Shown piece after piece: positions 1 through 8,451 of a stretch of 19,224 bases of DNA. The stretch comes from Coriobacteriaceae bacterium AM48-5. GTDB lineage: Bacteria > Actinomycetota > Coriobacteriia > Coriobacteriales > Coriobacteriaceae. The stretch's first letter is position 1, and each line of letters opens with the position of its first letter. The translations under genes were made by a program, and so were the position numbers. The notes beneath the pieces were generated by a model. It saw only the letters and a program-made list of their open reading frames with translations. It ran no database searches and was not told where the DNA came from. The stretch spans positions 1 through 19,224 of the forward strand of contig JAQEDJ010000040.1 of assembly GCA_027669525.1 (NCBI GenBank). Reading direction: 5' to 3'.

Positions 1-80
1 GAGGAGGCTCGTGCCGACGCCGACGCGCGTGCCGCCGCAGGAGGAGGCTCGTGCCGACGCCGACGCGCGTGCCGCCGCAG
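1..80. repeat. Exact 40-bp tandem duplication
   Basis: Bases 1-40 and 41-80 are identical (unit begins GAGGAGGCTCGTGCC and ends GCCGCCGCAG). Because 40 is not a multiple of three, the two copies are read in different frames. In each copy one frame gives the same Ala/Arg/Glu/Asp-rich coiled-coil peptide. Either the true unit is 39 bp (13 residues, like the next repeat) with one extra base, or two bases are missing. The repeat lies within the coding sequence of the partial coiled-coil protein. Confidence 0.9.
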
Positions 81-438
81 CCGAGCTCGAGGCAGGGGAG
101 CGTATTGAGCAGGAACTCGCCGCCGCCAAGGCCGCGCACGAGCGCGAGCTCGAGGTCACCGCCGCCAAGGCCGCGCACGAGCGCGAGCTCGAGGTCACCG
201 CGCGGAGATGCAGCAACGCTTGGACTCGTTGGCACACGAGCTGGAGCAGTCCGAGCGCGATCGCGCCCGCGCCGAGCGCCGTGCCGAGGGCAACAGCCTA
301 TCGCGCTATCTGCTGGCTCGCTTGCGCGGAGAGGCCGCCGAGGGCGATGTCGCCACGACCGTTGAGGGAGATGAGACCGACGTTTCGGCATCTGACGCCA
401 TTGACGTCGAGCCTTCCGCAAAGGACGCCGACAAGTGA
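1..438 (+). CDS. Partial coiled-coil protein, 3' end (function unknown)
   Basis: This is the C-terminal part of a protein whose start lies before the window. The visible sequence is dominated by Ala, Glu, Arg and Lys in heptad-like order and includes a 13-residue unit (AAKAAHERELEVT) repeated twice, which strongly suggests a long coiled coil. It continues through QQRLDSLAHELEQSERDRAR and ends in an acidic tail with stop TGA at 436-438. Two frame changes are needed. One lies in the 40-bp duplication. The other is near 200-202, where one base appears to be missing between the second repeat and the segment starting EMQQRLDSL. The stop overlaps the next gene's ATG by one base (TGATG), so the two are probably translationally coupled. 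I do not recognise the family. The link to a SipW-type signal peptidase suggests an envelope role, which is inference only. Confidence 0.6.
122..199 (+). repeat. 39-bp in-frame tandem repeat, two copies
   Basis: Bases 122-160 and 161-199 are identical, each encoding 13 residues (AAKAAHERELEVT). The length keeps the frame, so this repeat can expand or contract without breaking the protein. It extends the predicted coiled coil. Confidence 0.92.
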
Positions 439-1148
439 TGAAGCACGTGCTCCGCGTGATCAACGTGTTGGCGACCGTGGTGATCCTGGTCGCCTTTGTG
501 GTGCTGCTGCGCACGGTGTTCACGCCCGCTGGTGAGATCCCCACCATCATGGGCTACGGCTTTATGCGTACGCTGACCGGCTCGATGGAGCCGGCGATTC
601 CCGTGCATTCGTTTATCGTCGTCGATACCGACAACAGCCAGGCCTACCAGGTCGGCGACATCATCACCTTCCATTCGTCCGATGACGCGCTGGAGGGTTC
701 GCTCAACACGCATCGCATCGTTGCCGTGGAGGATGCGGCCGACGGCACGCCGGTTTACCGCACCAAGGGCGATGCCAATCCGGTCGAGGATGCTGCGCCC
801 GTGCCCGCCGCCGACGTGGTGGGGCGCGTGGTCTTTGTCTCGGCGGGGCTGGGCGTGGTGGTCTCGTTGCTCACCAATCCGCTGCTGTTCTTTCCGCTTA
901 TCGTGGTGCCGCTGATCGTGCTGCTGGTGCTCGAGATTCGCCATATGGTCAAGACAACGCAAGAGGTGGCACGCGCCGAGGACGAGGCCGCCCTGCGCGC
1001 AGCCGTTGAGCAGATTCGCGAAAAGCGCCGTCGCGAGCAGGAGGAGCAGGGCGACGCCGGTGACGAGGGCGATGCCGACGGTGGCCATACCGATGAAAGT
1101 GCGGAAGCCGATCCCGGCGCCCCAGGCGATTCCAACCGCTCGGCATAG
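438..1148 (+). CDS. Signal peptidase I, SipW/S26B (archaeal-eukaryotic) type
   Basis: This is a membrane serine protease that removes signal peptides from exported proteins. An N-terminal membrane segment (about residues 5-27) leads to the catalytic-serine motif LTGSMEP at about residue 50. Then follow NTHRIVAVED, where His replaces the Lys of ordinary bacterial signal peptidase I (typical of the SipW/S26B branch), and the conserved YRTKGDANPVED box. A long C-terminal membrane segment (about residues 138-172) is followed by a charged tail rich in Glu, Arg and Asp. The length, 236 residues, is slightly above the usual size because of that tail. I chose ATG 438 because it overlaps the upstream stop as TGATG; GTG 435 in the same frame is possible. 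SipW-type enzymes usually serve a small set of surface proteins, but no such substrate is visible here. Confidence 0.88.
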   Translation: MKHVLRVINVLATVVILVAFVVLLRTVFTPAGEIPTIMGYGFMRTLTGSMEPAIPVHSFIVVDTDNSQAYQVGDIITFHSSDDALEGSLNTHRIVAVEDAADGTPVYRTKGDANPVEDAAPVPAADVVGRVVFVSAGLGVVVSLLTNPLLFFPLIVVPLIVLLVLEIRHMVKTTQEVARAEDEAALRAAVEQIREKRRREQEEQGDAGDEGDADGGHTDESAEADPGAPGDSNRSA

Positions 1149-1174
1149 CTCATCGGTGCCTTTCGTCCCTGCAA

Positions 1175-1244
1175 TTTGGACGCTCGCAGATGCTCCGCAT
1201 CATCTGCTATTTCATACCAATATTCGTGCTACAGTTTGGACGCT
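1175..1244. repeat. Direct repeat TTTGGACGCT with intervening dyad
   Basis: The decamer TTTGGACGCT occurs at 1175-1184 and 1235-1244, exactly 60 bp apart. Between them is an inverted repeat, GCAGATG (1186-1192) and CATCTGC (1201-1207), separated by 8 bp. The segment lies between the signal peptidase stop and the transporter translation start. It may be a regulator-binding region. I see no convincing sigma-70 promoter here. Confidence 0.5.
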
Positions 1245-1273
1245 TTATTGCCAATTGATTTCGGGGGAGTGGG

Positions 1274-1327
1274 ATGGAACAGAAGCGCTCGGCGCAGTGT
1301 GCACGTGAAAGGCTTCGGTACCGATGA
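1274..1327 (+). CDS. Possible 17-residue leader peptide upstream of the EamA transporter
   Basis: The ATG at 1274 is preceded by GGGGGAG at 1263-1269, a good ribosome-binding site. It opens a 17-codon frame (MEQKRSAQCARERLRYR) that stops at TGA 1325-1327, overlapping the transporter ATG (1324) as ATGA. This is the arrangement expected of a leader peptide or translational coupler. The peptide is basic and has no recognisable domain. Because this window has many missing bases, it could instead be a mis-framed N-terminal extension of the transporter. Confidence 0.35.
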   Translation: MEQKRSAQCARERLRYR

Positions 1328-2294
1328 CGGCGGCGTCTGATTTTATCGTGCCCGAGGGGACTGACGAGCTGAGCCGCAGCACCCGCCGCGCATGGCGCGA
1401 CCGCCTCAACGACGCCAGACGCGCAAGATGGCCCTGGGTACGCTCGCCGCGTTTGCCGGCGGTACGTTTTGGGGTTTTTCTGGCACCAGCGCCAGCTACC
1501 TCTTTGACGTGTGCCATATCGAGACGTTTTGGCTGATGAGCGTGCGCCAAGTTATCGCTGGCCTGCTCTTTATGTTCGTTGTGCTCAGAAAAGACCGCGA
1601 CCGCTTGATCGAGCTGTGGACTACCCCCGCCGATCGCAAGCAGCTTATTCTGTTTACGATTTTTGGCCTGCTGTTCAACCAGCTTTGCTATCTGTCAGCC
1701 GTGCGCCTGACCAACGCGGGCACCGCGACCGTCTTCCAGTGCCTGCAGCTGGTGGTCGTCATGGGGTATGCCTGCGTCACCGCGCATCGACTGCCGCGCA
1801 CGCGCGAGGCTCTTGGCATTTTGCTCGCATTGGGCGGAACGTTTTTGATCGCCACGGGCGGCGACCCCAGTACGCTCAACATCTCGCCGATGGGCCTGCT
1901 CGCGGGCCTTTTGTGCGCAGTGGGCGGTGCCTGCATAGCAATCATCCCTGCCGGAATCCTCAACAAATACGGCAGCTCGGTCGTCACGGGCTCGGCCATG
2001 CTTTCGGCGGGAATCGTGATGAGTATCTTTACCCAGCCGTGGGCGCACATGCCGGCGCTCGGCCCCTCGGGTGTCGGCGCGCTCGCGATATTTATTGTGG
2101 TGGGGTCGTTCTTCGCCTATATGTTCTACATGCAGGGCGTTAAGGAGATTGGCTCGGTGCGCGCGAGCCTCCTTGGAACCATGGAGCCGGTTTCGGCCAC
2201 CATCACCAGCGCCCTTATGCTGGGAACGGTGTTTTTGCCCACCGACCTGGCGGGCTTTGCCATGATTATCGCGATGGTGTTTTTGACGGTGTAG
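1324..2294 (+). CDS. EamA/DMT-superfamily transporter
   Basis: This is an inner-membrane drug/metabolite-type transporter with two EamA repeats of about five helices each. The substrate is unknown. The first repeat runs from about LGTLAAFAGGTFWGFSGTSA to the TGGDPSTLN loop, and the second from MGLLAGLLCAVGGACIAIIP to the C-terminal MIIAMVFLTV. SVRASLLGTMEPVSATITSA is a typical EamA end-of-family signature. I place the start at ATG 1324, preceded by GAAAGG, giving an N-terminal cytoplasmic segment (MTAASDFIVPEGTDELSRST). The frame must change at about 1415-1416, where adding one C to a CC pair restores DAQTRKMALG. If no base is missing, the protein would begin at ATG 1392, which lacks a ribosome-binding site. 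The reconstructed length, 323 residues, is normal for the family. Confidence 0.85.
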
Positions 2295-2443
2295 CTGGCG
2301 CCGCCGCCAAGACGGAAAAGGTGTTGTGCCGCATTTTCGCCAATTGATGTCCGTGTCTGGAGTTTAGCTGTCGATGCTCAAAATGCCATAAACTAGTAAC
2401 GTTATGGACTTTTTCATTGCGACTCAATTGCGAGGATTTCTTT

Positions 2444-4774
2444 ATGGCTGGTAATCACTTTAAGGGCAGCGATAGCGGCCGTCCTGCAGTTCCGCCGCGT
2501 CCGAACGGGGCTGGTAAGGCCGGCACGCCGGGCGGCGCTGGACAGGGCGGTTCCGGTAAGCGCGTGTCCCCGGGCGAGACGGCGATGTTTACCGCTCTGT
2601 ACGAGCAGTCTCAAAAGGCAAAAAAGACCGGCCGTGCAAGAGGGAATGTCTTTGCGGGCGGTGCAACCTCCGCGTCGCGGCCGAGTGGGGCTCCTTCGGT
2701 ACCCGCGAACAACGCAGGTGCTGCCAACGCCGCAAATGCCGCCGGCAACGTTAATGCCGGCAAGGCCGCCAACAATACTCCCTCTGCCGGTGGCGCGGGG
2801 CTTACGGGTAACCTTGGCACGATTTACACCGGCGCCTCCGAGACTGGCACGTTCGCCCGCCTGGATGATAGCGGTGCCGAGTTTGCGGGCTCGGGTTCCA
2901 AGGAAGATTATTACGATTTTGGCTTGAACTATGGTAGCGACGCTTCGTCGAGTTCGACCTCTGACGGTCTGGTCCGTCATCGCCATCGCAAGGGCGAACG
3001 CAAAAAGCGTCACACCGGCGCCATTATTGCCGCTGTAGTCGCGGTGCTTCTCGTTGCGCTTGGCGCAAGCGGCTTTATGCTGCTTAACTCGGCAAAGACC
3101 GTAAAGAGTGAAGCGAAGGAGGCCGTCGAGATTGTCGGTGGCCTTAAGGACAAGGTCACGTCGGGCGATTTTTCGACGCTGCCTGACGACGCGAAGAAGA
3201 TTGATGAGCTTTGCGACAGCATGAAGGCGGAGACCTCGAGCCCGCTGTGGACGGCGGCTTCGTTTATCCCGGTGTATGGCAGCGACATCAATGCGGCCCG
3301 CACCATGATCGACGCCCTGTCCGATGTCTCTAGCGGCGCGCTGGTTCCCATGGCCGATAACCTTTCGCAGGCCACGCCCGGCAAGCTGTTTCAGGACGGC
3401 ATGATTAACGTGTCCGCGCTGCAGGCGGTCGCCGATTCGCTTTCCAGCAGCTCGAAGGTGTTCAAGAGCGCCAACGAGAAGATCCAGGGCATTGGCGATA
3501 CTCATATTTCCCAGGTGACCGAGCTGGTCGATAAGGCCAAGGACGGCTTTGCCACCCTCAACGGCGCGGTTGACGCGGCGGAGAAAGTCGCCCCCGTCCT
3601 TCCCCAGATGCTCGGCGCCAACGGCCAGACGCGTCATTATCTTGTGCTCGCGATGAGCAATGTCGAGATCCGCGCCTGTGGCGGTTTTCCCGGTTCTCGC
3701 GGCGTGATGTCGGTGACTGATGGTAAGCTCGAACTGGGCGATTTTGTCAAAGTCGACATGATGAAAGAGCCTTTGAGCCCGCTTCCCATCACCGATGAAG
3801 AAGCAAACTTGTTCACGACCGGATGGGGCCTGACCGGATTCAACACGCTCGGATACACGATGGGTGACGTTACGATGACGCCCGATTATCCGCGTGCGGC
3901 TCAGCTTGCCAGCGATATGCAGAAGGCCATTGTCGGAGATGACATCGACGGCGTATTTGCAGTCGATCCGGTATTTTTGCAGTATATGCTCGGCATTGTA
4001 GGCGGCACACAGCTTCCTGACGGTACCGTCGTTGATGGAAGCAACGCTGCAAAGGTGCTGCTGCACGATATTTATTGGAATTACCCGGTAGAGGAACAGG
4101 ACGCCATTTTTGCGGCGGTTGCCGGATCGGCTTTTAACAAGATCGTGGACGAACTGGGCTCCAGCGATATTGCTAAGATTGCTGGAGCCATCGAAAAGGG
4201 TGCTTCCGAGGGTCGCATCCTCATGTATTCGAGAAACGATGACGAGGAAAAGGCCGCGAAGGCCCTTGGAATATCGGGCGCCCTCCAAGCCGATACGTCG
4301 GAGGCTCCGATCTTGGGCGTCTATGTGAACAACTACAGTTATTCAAAGATGGATTGGTTCCTCGATAAGCGAGTCACCATCGATTCTTCGGTTGAAAATG
4401 CCGATGGCTCGACGACGTATCGAGTGACCACCTCGCTCAAGAACACGATGACCCCCCAGGAGAAGGCCGAGATGCCTGGTTATTTCCAGGGCCATAACGG
4501 CATTAGCCAGGATATTGATGATGAGGTACTGAGGCTTTATCTCTATGCTCCTGCGGGAGGCAGCATTTCGGACATTAAGACTTCGGGCTCCGGTTCTATC
4601 GAGATGAACGAAGCGACGCACGATGGCTTGAAGGTTGCATGGGGCGGTGTCCACATGCTTCTTGGACAAGACATAAAGGTTGAGTACACGGTCACGACTT
4701 CGAAGGACTCTGGGCACAAGGAGCTTAAGGTTCGTACCACGCCGACCGCTCAAACGTTCGAACAGGATAAGTAA
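2444..4774 (+). CDS. DUF4012 membrane-anchored envelope protein
   Basis: The N-terminal 170 or so residues are low complexity, rich in Gly, Ala, Asn, Pro and Ser, and probably disordered and cytoplasmic. A basic stretch (RHRHRKGERKKRH) then precedes one membrane segment (about residues 187-211, GAIIAAVVAVLLVALGASGF), so the remaining 560 residues should lie outside the membrane. This outer part matches DUF4012: HYLVLAMSNVEIRACGGFPG at about residues 400-420 is the family signature. DUF4012 proteins are associated with surface polysaccharide in Gram-positive bacteria, but the exact activity is unknown. The start ATG 2444 has GAGG at 2432-2435; an upstream TTG (2417) adds nine residues and lacks support. 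The length is 776 residues and the frame is intact. glmM follows after three bases, suggesting an operon for cell-wall or polysaccharide precursors. Confidence 0.82.
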   Translation: MAGNHFKGSDSGRPAVPPRPNGAGKAGTPGGAGQGGSGKRVSPGETAMFTALYEQSQKAKKTGRARGNVFAGGATSASRPSGAPSVPANNAGAANAANAAGNVNAGKAANNTPSAGGAGLTGNLGTIYTGASETGTFARLDDSGAEFAGSGSKEDYYDFGLNYGSDASSSSTSDGLVRHRHRKGERKKRHTGAIIAAVVAVLLVALGASGFMLLNSAKTVKSEAKEAVEIVGGLKDKVTSGDFSTLPDDAKKIDELCDSMKAETSSPLWTAASFIPVYGSDINAARTMIDALSDVSSGALVPMADNLSQATPGKLFQDGMINVSALQAVADSLSSSSKVFKSANEKIQGIGDTHISQVTELVDKAKDGFATLNGAVDAAEKVAPVLPQMLGANGQTRHYLVLAMSNVEIRACGGFPGSRGVMSVTDGKLELGDFVKVDMMKEPLSPLPITDEEANLFTTGWGLTGFNTLGYTMGDVTMTPDYPRAAQLASDMQKAIVGDDIDGVFAVDPVFLQYMLGIVGGTQLPDGTVVDGSNAAKVLLHDIYWNYPVEEQDAIFAAVAGSAFNKIVDELGSSDIAKIAGAIEKGASEGRILMYSRNDDEEKAAKALGISGALQADTSEAPILGVYVNNYSYSKMDWFLDKRVTIDSSVENADGSTTYRVTTSLKNTMTPQEKAEMPGYFQGHNGISQDIDDEVLRLYLYAPAGGSISDIKTSGSGSIEMNEATHDGLKVAWGGVHMLLGQDIKVEYTVTTSKDSGHKELKVRTTPTAQTFEQDK

Positions 4775-4777
4775 GAT

Positions 4778-6108
4778 ATGAAGTACTTTGGCACCGACGG
4801 CTTTCGCGGTGAGGCCAACGTTGGGCTGACGGTAGAGCACGCTTATAAGATTGGCCGTTTTGTGGCTGGTATTACGGCGCCAACCGCGAGCGCAAGGCGC
4901 GCGTCATCGTGGGCAAAGACACCCGTCGCTCGAGCTATATGTTCGAGGCGGCGCTGGTGAGCGGCCTGGTCGCGAGCGGTGCGGACGCCTATATGCTGCA
5001 CGTGATCCCCACGCCGGGCGTGGCGCATCAGACCGTGGAGGGCTGCTTCGATTGCGGCATCATGATCAGTGCGAGCCACAACCCGTTTTGCGATAACGGC
5101 ATTAAGCTCGTCAACAGCGACGGCTTTAAGATGGACGAGGACGTGCTGGAGCTCATCGAGGACTATATCGATGGCAAGAGCGAGGTGCCGCTGGCAACGG
5201 GCAATCACATCGGCGCCACGGTGGACTACATGCAGGGCCGCAACCGCTACATCGCTTCGCTCATCGCCAGCGCGAACTTTTCGTTGCAGGGCGTCAAGAT
5301 CGGTATCGACTGCGCCAACGGCTCGGCTTCCTCGGTGGCCAAGCCGGTGTTTGACGCGCTCGGTGCCGACGTGCGCGTGATCAACGCCGCGCCCGATGGC
5401 TTTAACATCAACGTCGACTGCGGCTCCACGCATATGGAGCGCCTGCAGCGCCACGTGGTGGAGCAGGGCCTGGACGTGGGCTTTGCCTATGACGGCGATG
5501 CCGATCGCTGCTTGGCCGTGGACGAGCGCGGTCGCGTGGTAGACGGCGACCAGATCCTGTACGTGTGTGGCGTGTATCTGAACAAGCACGGTCGCCTTTC
5601 GGGCGGTACCGTGGTGCCGACGATTGCCAGCAACTTTGGCCTGGTCAAGTCCCTGGAGCTTGCCGGCCTAAGTGCCGTGACCAGCGGCGTGGGCGACCGT
5701 CACGTGTATGCCAAGATGCGCGAGGGCGGCTACAGCCTGGGCGGCGAGCAGACGGGCCATACGATCTTTGGCGATATCGAGCGCACGGGCGACGGCATTA
5801 TGACCTCGCTGCGCGTGATGGAAGTGATTCGCGCCGAGCGCGAGACGCTCTCGCAGCTCACGGCACCGTGCAAGCTGCTGCCGCAGGCGCAGGTCGCCGT
5901 GCGCGTGGCGGACAAGGACGCCGCGCTGGGCAACATGGGTGTGCAGGCCGCCATCGCCGAGGCCGAGGCATCGCTGGCGGGCGAAGGACGCGTGCTCGTG
6001 CGCAAGAGCGGAACCGAGTCGGTGATTCGCGTTTTGGCCGAAGCCCCCGACCAAGCATCCGCCGACACCGCCATGAAGCGCATCGCCAACGCACTCGAGG
6101 CTCTGTAG
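4778..6108 (+). CDS. glmM: Phosphoglucosamine mutase
   Basis: This enzyme converts glucosamine-6-phosphate to glucosamine-1-phosphate, the cytoplasmic step leading to UDP-GlcNAc for peptidoglycan. The N-terminus [18 protein letters not shown] is the family hallmark. ISASHNPF at about residue 100 carries the phosphorylated serine. DGDADRC at about residues 240-246 is the metal-binding loop, GGEQTGH is the sugar-binding loop, and [11 protein letters not shown] near the C-terminus is the phosphate-binding loop. The frame changes at about 4864-4865: restoring one G (GG to GGG) gives [20 protein letters not shown]. The gene is essential, so this is read as a sequencing error. The reconstructed length, 443 residues, fits the family. 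It begins three bases after the DUF4012 stop, with AGGATAAG acting as ribosome-binding site. Confidence 0.95.
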
Positions 6109-6136
6109 TTACGCGGTTTTACCAAACCGCGTAACT
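6107..6136. repeat. Perfect 13-bp hairpin overlapping the glmM stop
   Basis: AGTTACGCGGTTT (6107-6119) and AAACCGCGTAACT (6124-6136) are exact inverted repeats around a TACC loop. The left arm begins in the glmM TAG codon. No T-run follows, so it is not a classical terminator. It may stabilise the 3' end of the transcript. Confidence 0.75.
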
Positions 6137-6183
6137 GCTCGACGCTGCAAACGACCCCAAGCGGCAATCTGACGTTCAATTTC

Positions 6184-6219
6184 AAGGGCGCGACCAGAAG
6201 GTCAGCGCCCTTTCATTTC
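6184..6219 (+). terminator. Rho-independent terminator of the DUF4012-glmM unit
   Basis: AAGGGCGC (6184-6191) pairs with GCGCCCTT (6205-6212), extended by an inner stem GACC/GGTC around an AGAA tetraloop with one bulged A. TTTCATTT follows. This is downstream of glmM on the plus strand. Confidence 0.75.
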
Positions 6220-6281
6220 ACGTCACCTTGCTCGCTTAGGGTCGTTTTCGCTGACGTTGCCAAGACATTAGCGTCAACGAA

Positions 6282-6311
6282 CTAGTCATTGGGTACCTAG
6301 TTATTGGGTGA
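6282..6311. repeat. Imperfect 15-bp tandem repeat between two terminators
   Basis: CTAGTCATTGGGTAC (6282-6296) is followed directly by CTAGTTATTGGGTGA (6297-6311), with 13 of 15 identical. It lies in the non-coding gap between glmM and the convergent M32 gene. I see no gene here. Confidence 0.6.
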
Positions 6312-6350
6312 AAAAAGGGGACGCTGCGGATTGATCCCGCGGCGCCCCCT
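6311..6350 (-). terminator. Terminator of the M32 carboxypeptidase gene
   Basis: Read on the minus strand, a GC-rich stem formed by 6317-6329 and 6336-6349 (GGGG..CGC..GCGG against CCGC..GCG..CCCC) ends in a run of six T (complement of AAAAAA at 6311-6316). It lies about 25 bp after the M32 stop. Confidence 0.75.
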
Positions 6351-6374
6351 TTGCGCCGGCGTGTCGGTTATGCC

Positions 6375-7946
6375 TTACAACTCGTACAGCGTGGTGAACT
6401 TGTCCTGCAGGTAGCTGCAGTAGTAGCGGGCGTCAAAGGCCATGCCGCAGGCGCCTTGATGAGTTCCGGCGCGTCTTTGGCGCGGCCCCACTGCCAAATG
6501 TGCTCGCCCAGCCAGGCGCGGACGGGCGCCAGATCGCCGCTCGCGCAGGCGCCATTGAGGTCGACACCGTCGCGGCACATGGCCGGCACAAACATGGCGT
6601 CGTAGGCGCTGCCCAACGCATACGTGGGGAAGTAGCCAAACGAGCCGCCGCTCCAGTGCGTATCCTGCAGGCAGCCGTGCGTGTCGTCGGGAACGGGAAT
6701 GCCCAGGTACTCGTTCATAAAGCGGTTCCAAAGCGCGGGGATGTCCTTGGCCGTGGCCTCGCCGGCAAACAGCATGCGCTCGATCTGGTAGCGCACCATA
6801 ATATGCAGCGGATAGGTGAGCTCGTCGGCCTCGGTGCGGATCAACGACGGCTGCGCGATGTTCACGGCGCGGTAGAGCGTGTCCTCGTCGACGTCGCCGT
6901 AGACCTCGGGTGCGTGGCGGCGCAGCACCTCGAGCAGCGGTCCCATAAAGGCGCGGCTGCGACCCACGGTGTTCTCGAAGAAGCGGCTCTGGCTCTCGTG
7001 GATGCCCATGGAGGTGCCACCCTCAAGACAGGTGCGCGCATAGGCAGGATTGACGCCCAGCTCATACATGGCGTGTCCCGCCTCGTGGATGATGCTGTAG
7101 ACGTTGGAGATGCAGTCGTCTTCGTAGATGTGCGTGGCGATGCGCGCGTCGCCCACCGAGAAGCCCTCGCTAAACGGGTGCTCAGTAAAGGCAAGCGTGG
7201 TGTCGTTCAGGTCCAGGCCGACGAGCTTCATAAGGTCGAAGCTCATGGCGCGCTGGGCAGCCTCGGGCACGCGGGCGTGCAAAAAGTCGGCAGCTGGCTG
7301 CTGGCCGCGCTCGCCGATGGCGTGCACGAGCGGAACGACCGTGGCCTTGACCTCATCGCAAAACGCGTCGAAGCTCTTGGCGGAAAGGCCACGCTCGTAC
7401 TGGTCGAGCCAAACATCGTATGGGTCGCGCTTGGGGTCCATGAGCTCGGCCTGATGCTTAAGCTGGCCGACGATTCTATCCACATAGGCTCAAAGCTCGC
7501 CCAGTCATTGGCCGTCTTGGCCTTGTGCCACACGGCGTCGGCCTCGCAGGTGAGCCTGGTCCAGGCCTCGGCCTCCTCGGTGGGAATGGCGCTTGCCTCG
7601 CGCTGGTCGCGGCCGAGCACACGGATCTCGTCGAGCAGCTGCGGGTCGTCGATCTTGCCTCCGGAGACGGTCTCGCGTGCAGCGAGCGCACAAGTTCGAC
7701 AGACTTTTCGCTGGTCAGCAGCTTGTGGTGCTCGCCGGCAAGGGTGCCCATGGCATCGGCGCGGGCCGCGGCGCCGTTGGCGGGGGCAATGGTCGCGCCA
7801 TCGAACTCGGCAATCTTGAGCAGGTACTCGCGGGTCCACAGTTTGCCCTCGAGCTTGCGGAATTTTTTGACGGCCTTATCGACCTTCATGCCTTTGGATG
7901 TCTTGCCCGCTGCGGGCTCGGCCTTCTTATCGAGTTTCTTTCCCAT
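6375..7946 (-). CDS. M32 (Taq-type) metallocarboxypeptidase
   Basis: This is a zinc carboxypeptidase that removes C-terminal residues from peptides in the cytoplasm. IIHEAGHAMYELGVNPAY contains the HEXXH zinc motif (HEAGH, about residue 288), and GIHESQSRFFENTVGRS is the M32-specific glutamate region downstream. The protein ends FTTLYEL, as M32 members do. The start ATG 7946 has AAGGA upstream on the minus strand. The N-terminal 20 or so residues are a Lys-rich extension. Three single-base losses break the frame, near 7680, 7487 (GGG to GG on the plus strand) and 6450. Repairing them joins VRSLARETVSGG, ASFEPYVDRIVGQ and ELIKA-CGMAFDARYY. The reconstructed length, about 524 residues, is normal. 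It is divergent from pheS. I read the breaks as sequence errors; a real pseudogene is possible but less likely given the other cases in this window. Confidence 0.85.
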
Positions 7947-8064
7947 ACCATATCCTTGATCTCGTGAGCCGAGCGCTTCGGGTGGGCGCGCGGCCAGTTT
8001 GCACAGCTACCTGCCTTGTACCCAGCACGAACAAAACGGAACGCGGCGATACGCCCACACAATG

Positions 8065-8073
8065 TGGTATCCT
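8065..8073 (+). promoter_or_regulatory. Possible extended -10 promoter of the pheS T-box transcript
   Basis: TGGTATCCT matches an extended -10 (TGN followed by TATCCT at 8068-8073). It lies just before the start of T-box stem I. No good -35 is visible, which an extended -10 can tolerate. Confidence 0.4.
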
Positions 8074-8081
8074 GTAGCCCA

Positions 8082-8366
8082 ATGCGTTGACGGAGAGGGT
8101 TTTGCCCGCCGCGTCGCCGGCAAGAGAGGGAAGGTCATGGGCTGCAAGCCTTCCTGCGGTGACAAGGGCCAAGCGTTCACTCCCGAGCAGCGACCTCAAC
8201 GGGCACGCGGCCAGCGGCGGCGATGTCCCCAGTAGGGAAGCCGTGAGCCTCGCGATAAGGGGCGCAGAGTGGGCACGGCGGGCCAGACATCCGCCGCGTC
8301 AAACAAGGTGGTACCGCGGAATTCAACCGTCCTTGGGCAATGCACATGCCCGAGGGCGGTTTTTTG
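8082..8366 (+). ncRNA. T-box leader, phenylalanine-specific, controlling pheST
   Basis: The leader RNA senses uncharged tRNA and permits transcription of the downstream synthetase genes. The conserved T-box sequence AAGGTGGTACCGCGG is at 8305-8319. The base of stem I is formed by GTTGA (about 8088) and TCAAC (about 8196-8200). A TTC triplet at 8176-8178, on the 3' side of stem I in GCGTTCACTCC, fits the specifier codon for Phe and agrees with the downstream genes. AAGG (8305-8308) can pair with CCTT (8331-8334) to form the antiterminator, competing with the terminator at 8326-8360. The specifier position is by eye, not from a covariance model. Confidence 0.88.
8326..8365 (+). terminator. T-box intrinsic terminator
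   Basis: ACCGTCCTTGGGCA (8326-8339) pairs along all 14 positions, including G-U pairs, with TGCCCGAGGGCGGT (8347-8360). A run of T follows to 8365. Its 5' arm overlaps the antiterminator partner, as expected in T-box control. Confidence 0.9.
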
Positions 8367-8451
8367 TTACCGAACCGGGCCGCGTTTTCACAACGCCAGG
8401 CGGCGGCAGCCGCCTCGGCAAACGGAGAGCGCGAGAGACGAAAGGGAAGAC

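Noticed and set aside
1..199. CRISPR-like array
   Set aside because: The repeats are directly adjacent with no spacers and lie in coding sequence.
2414..4288. 624-codon open frame on the minus strand
   Set aside because: It is antisense to the DUF4012 gene, has no recognisable domain and mirrors the GC-rich codon pattern of the real gene.
6500..7819. 439-codon plus-strand frame across the M32 gene
   Set aside because: Antisense to a gene with a clear HEXXH motif; no domain or ribosome-binding site.
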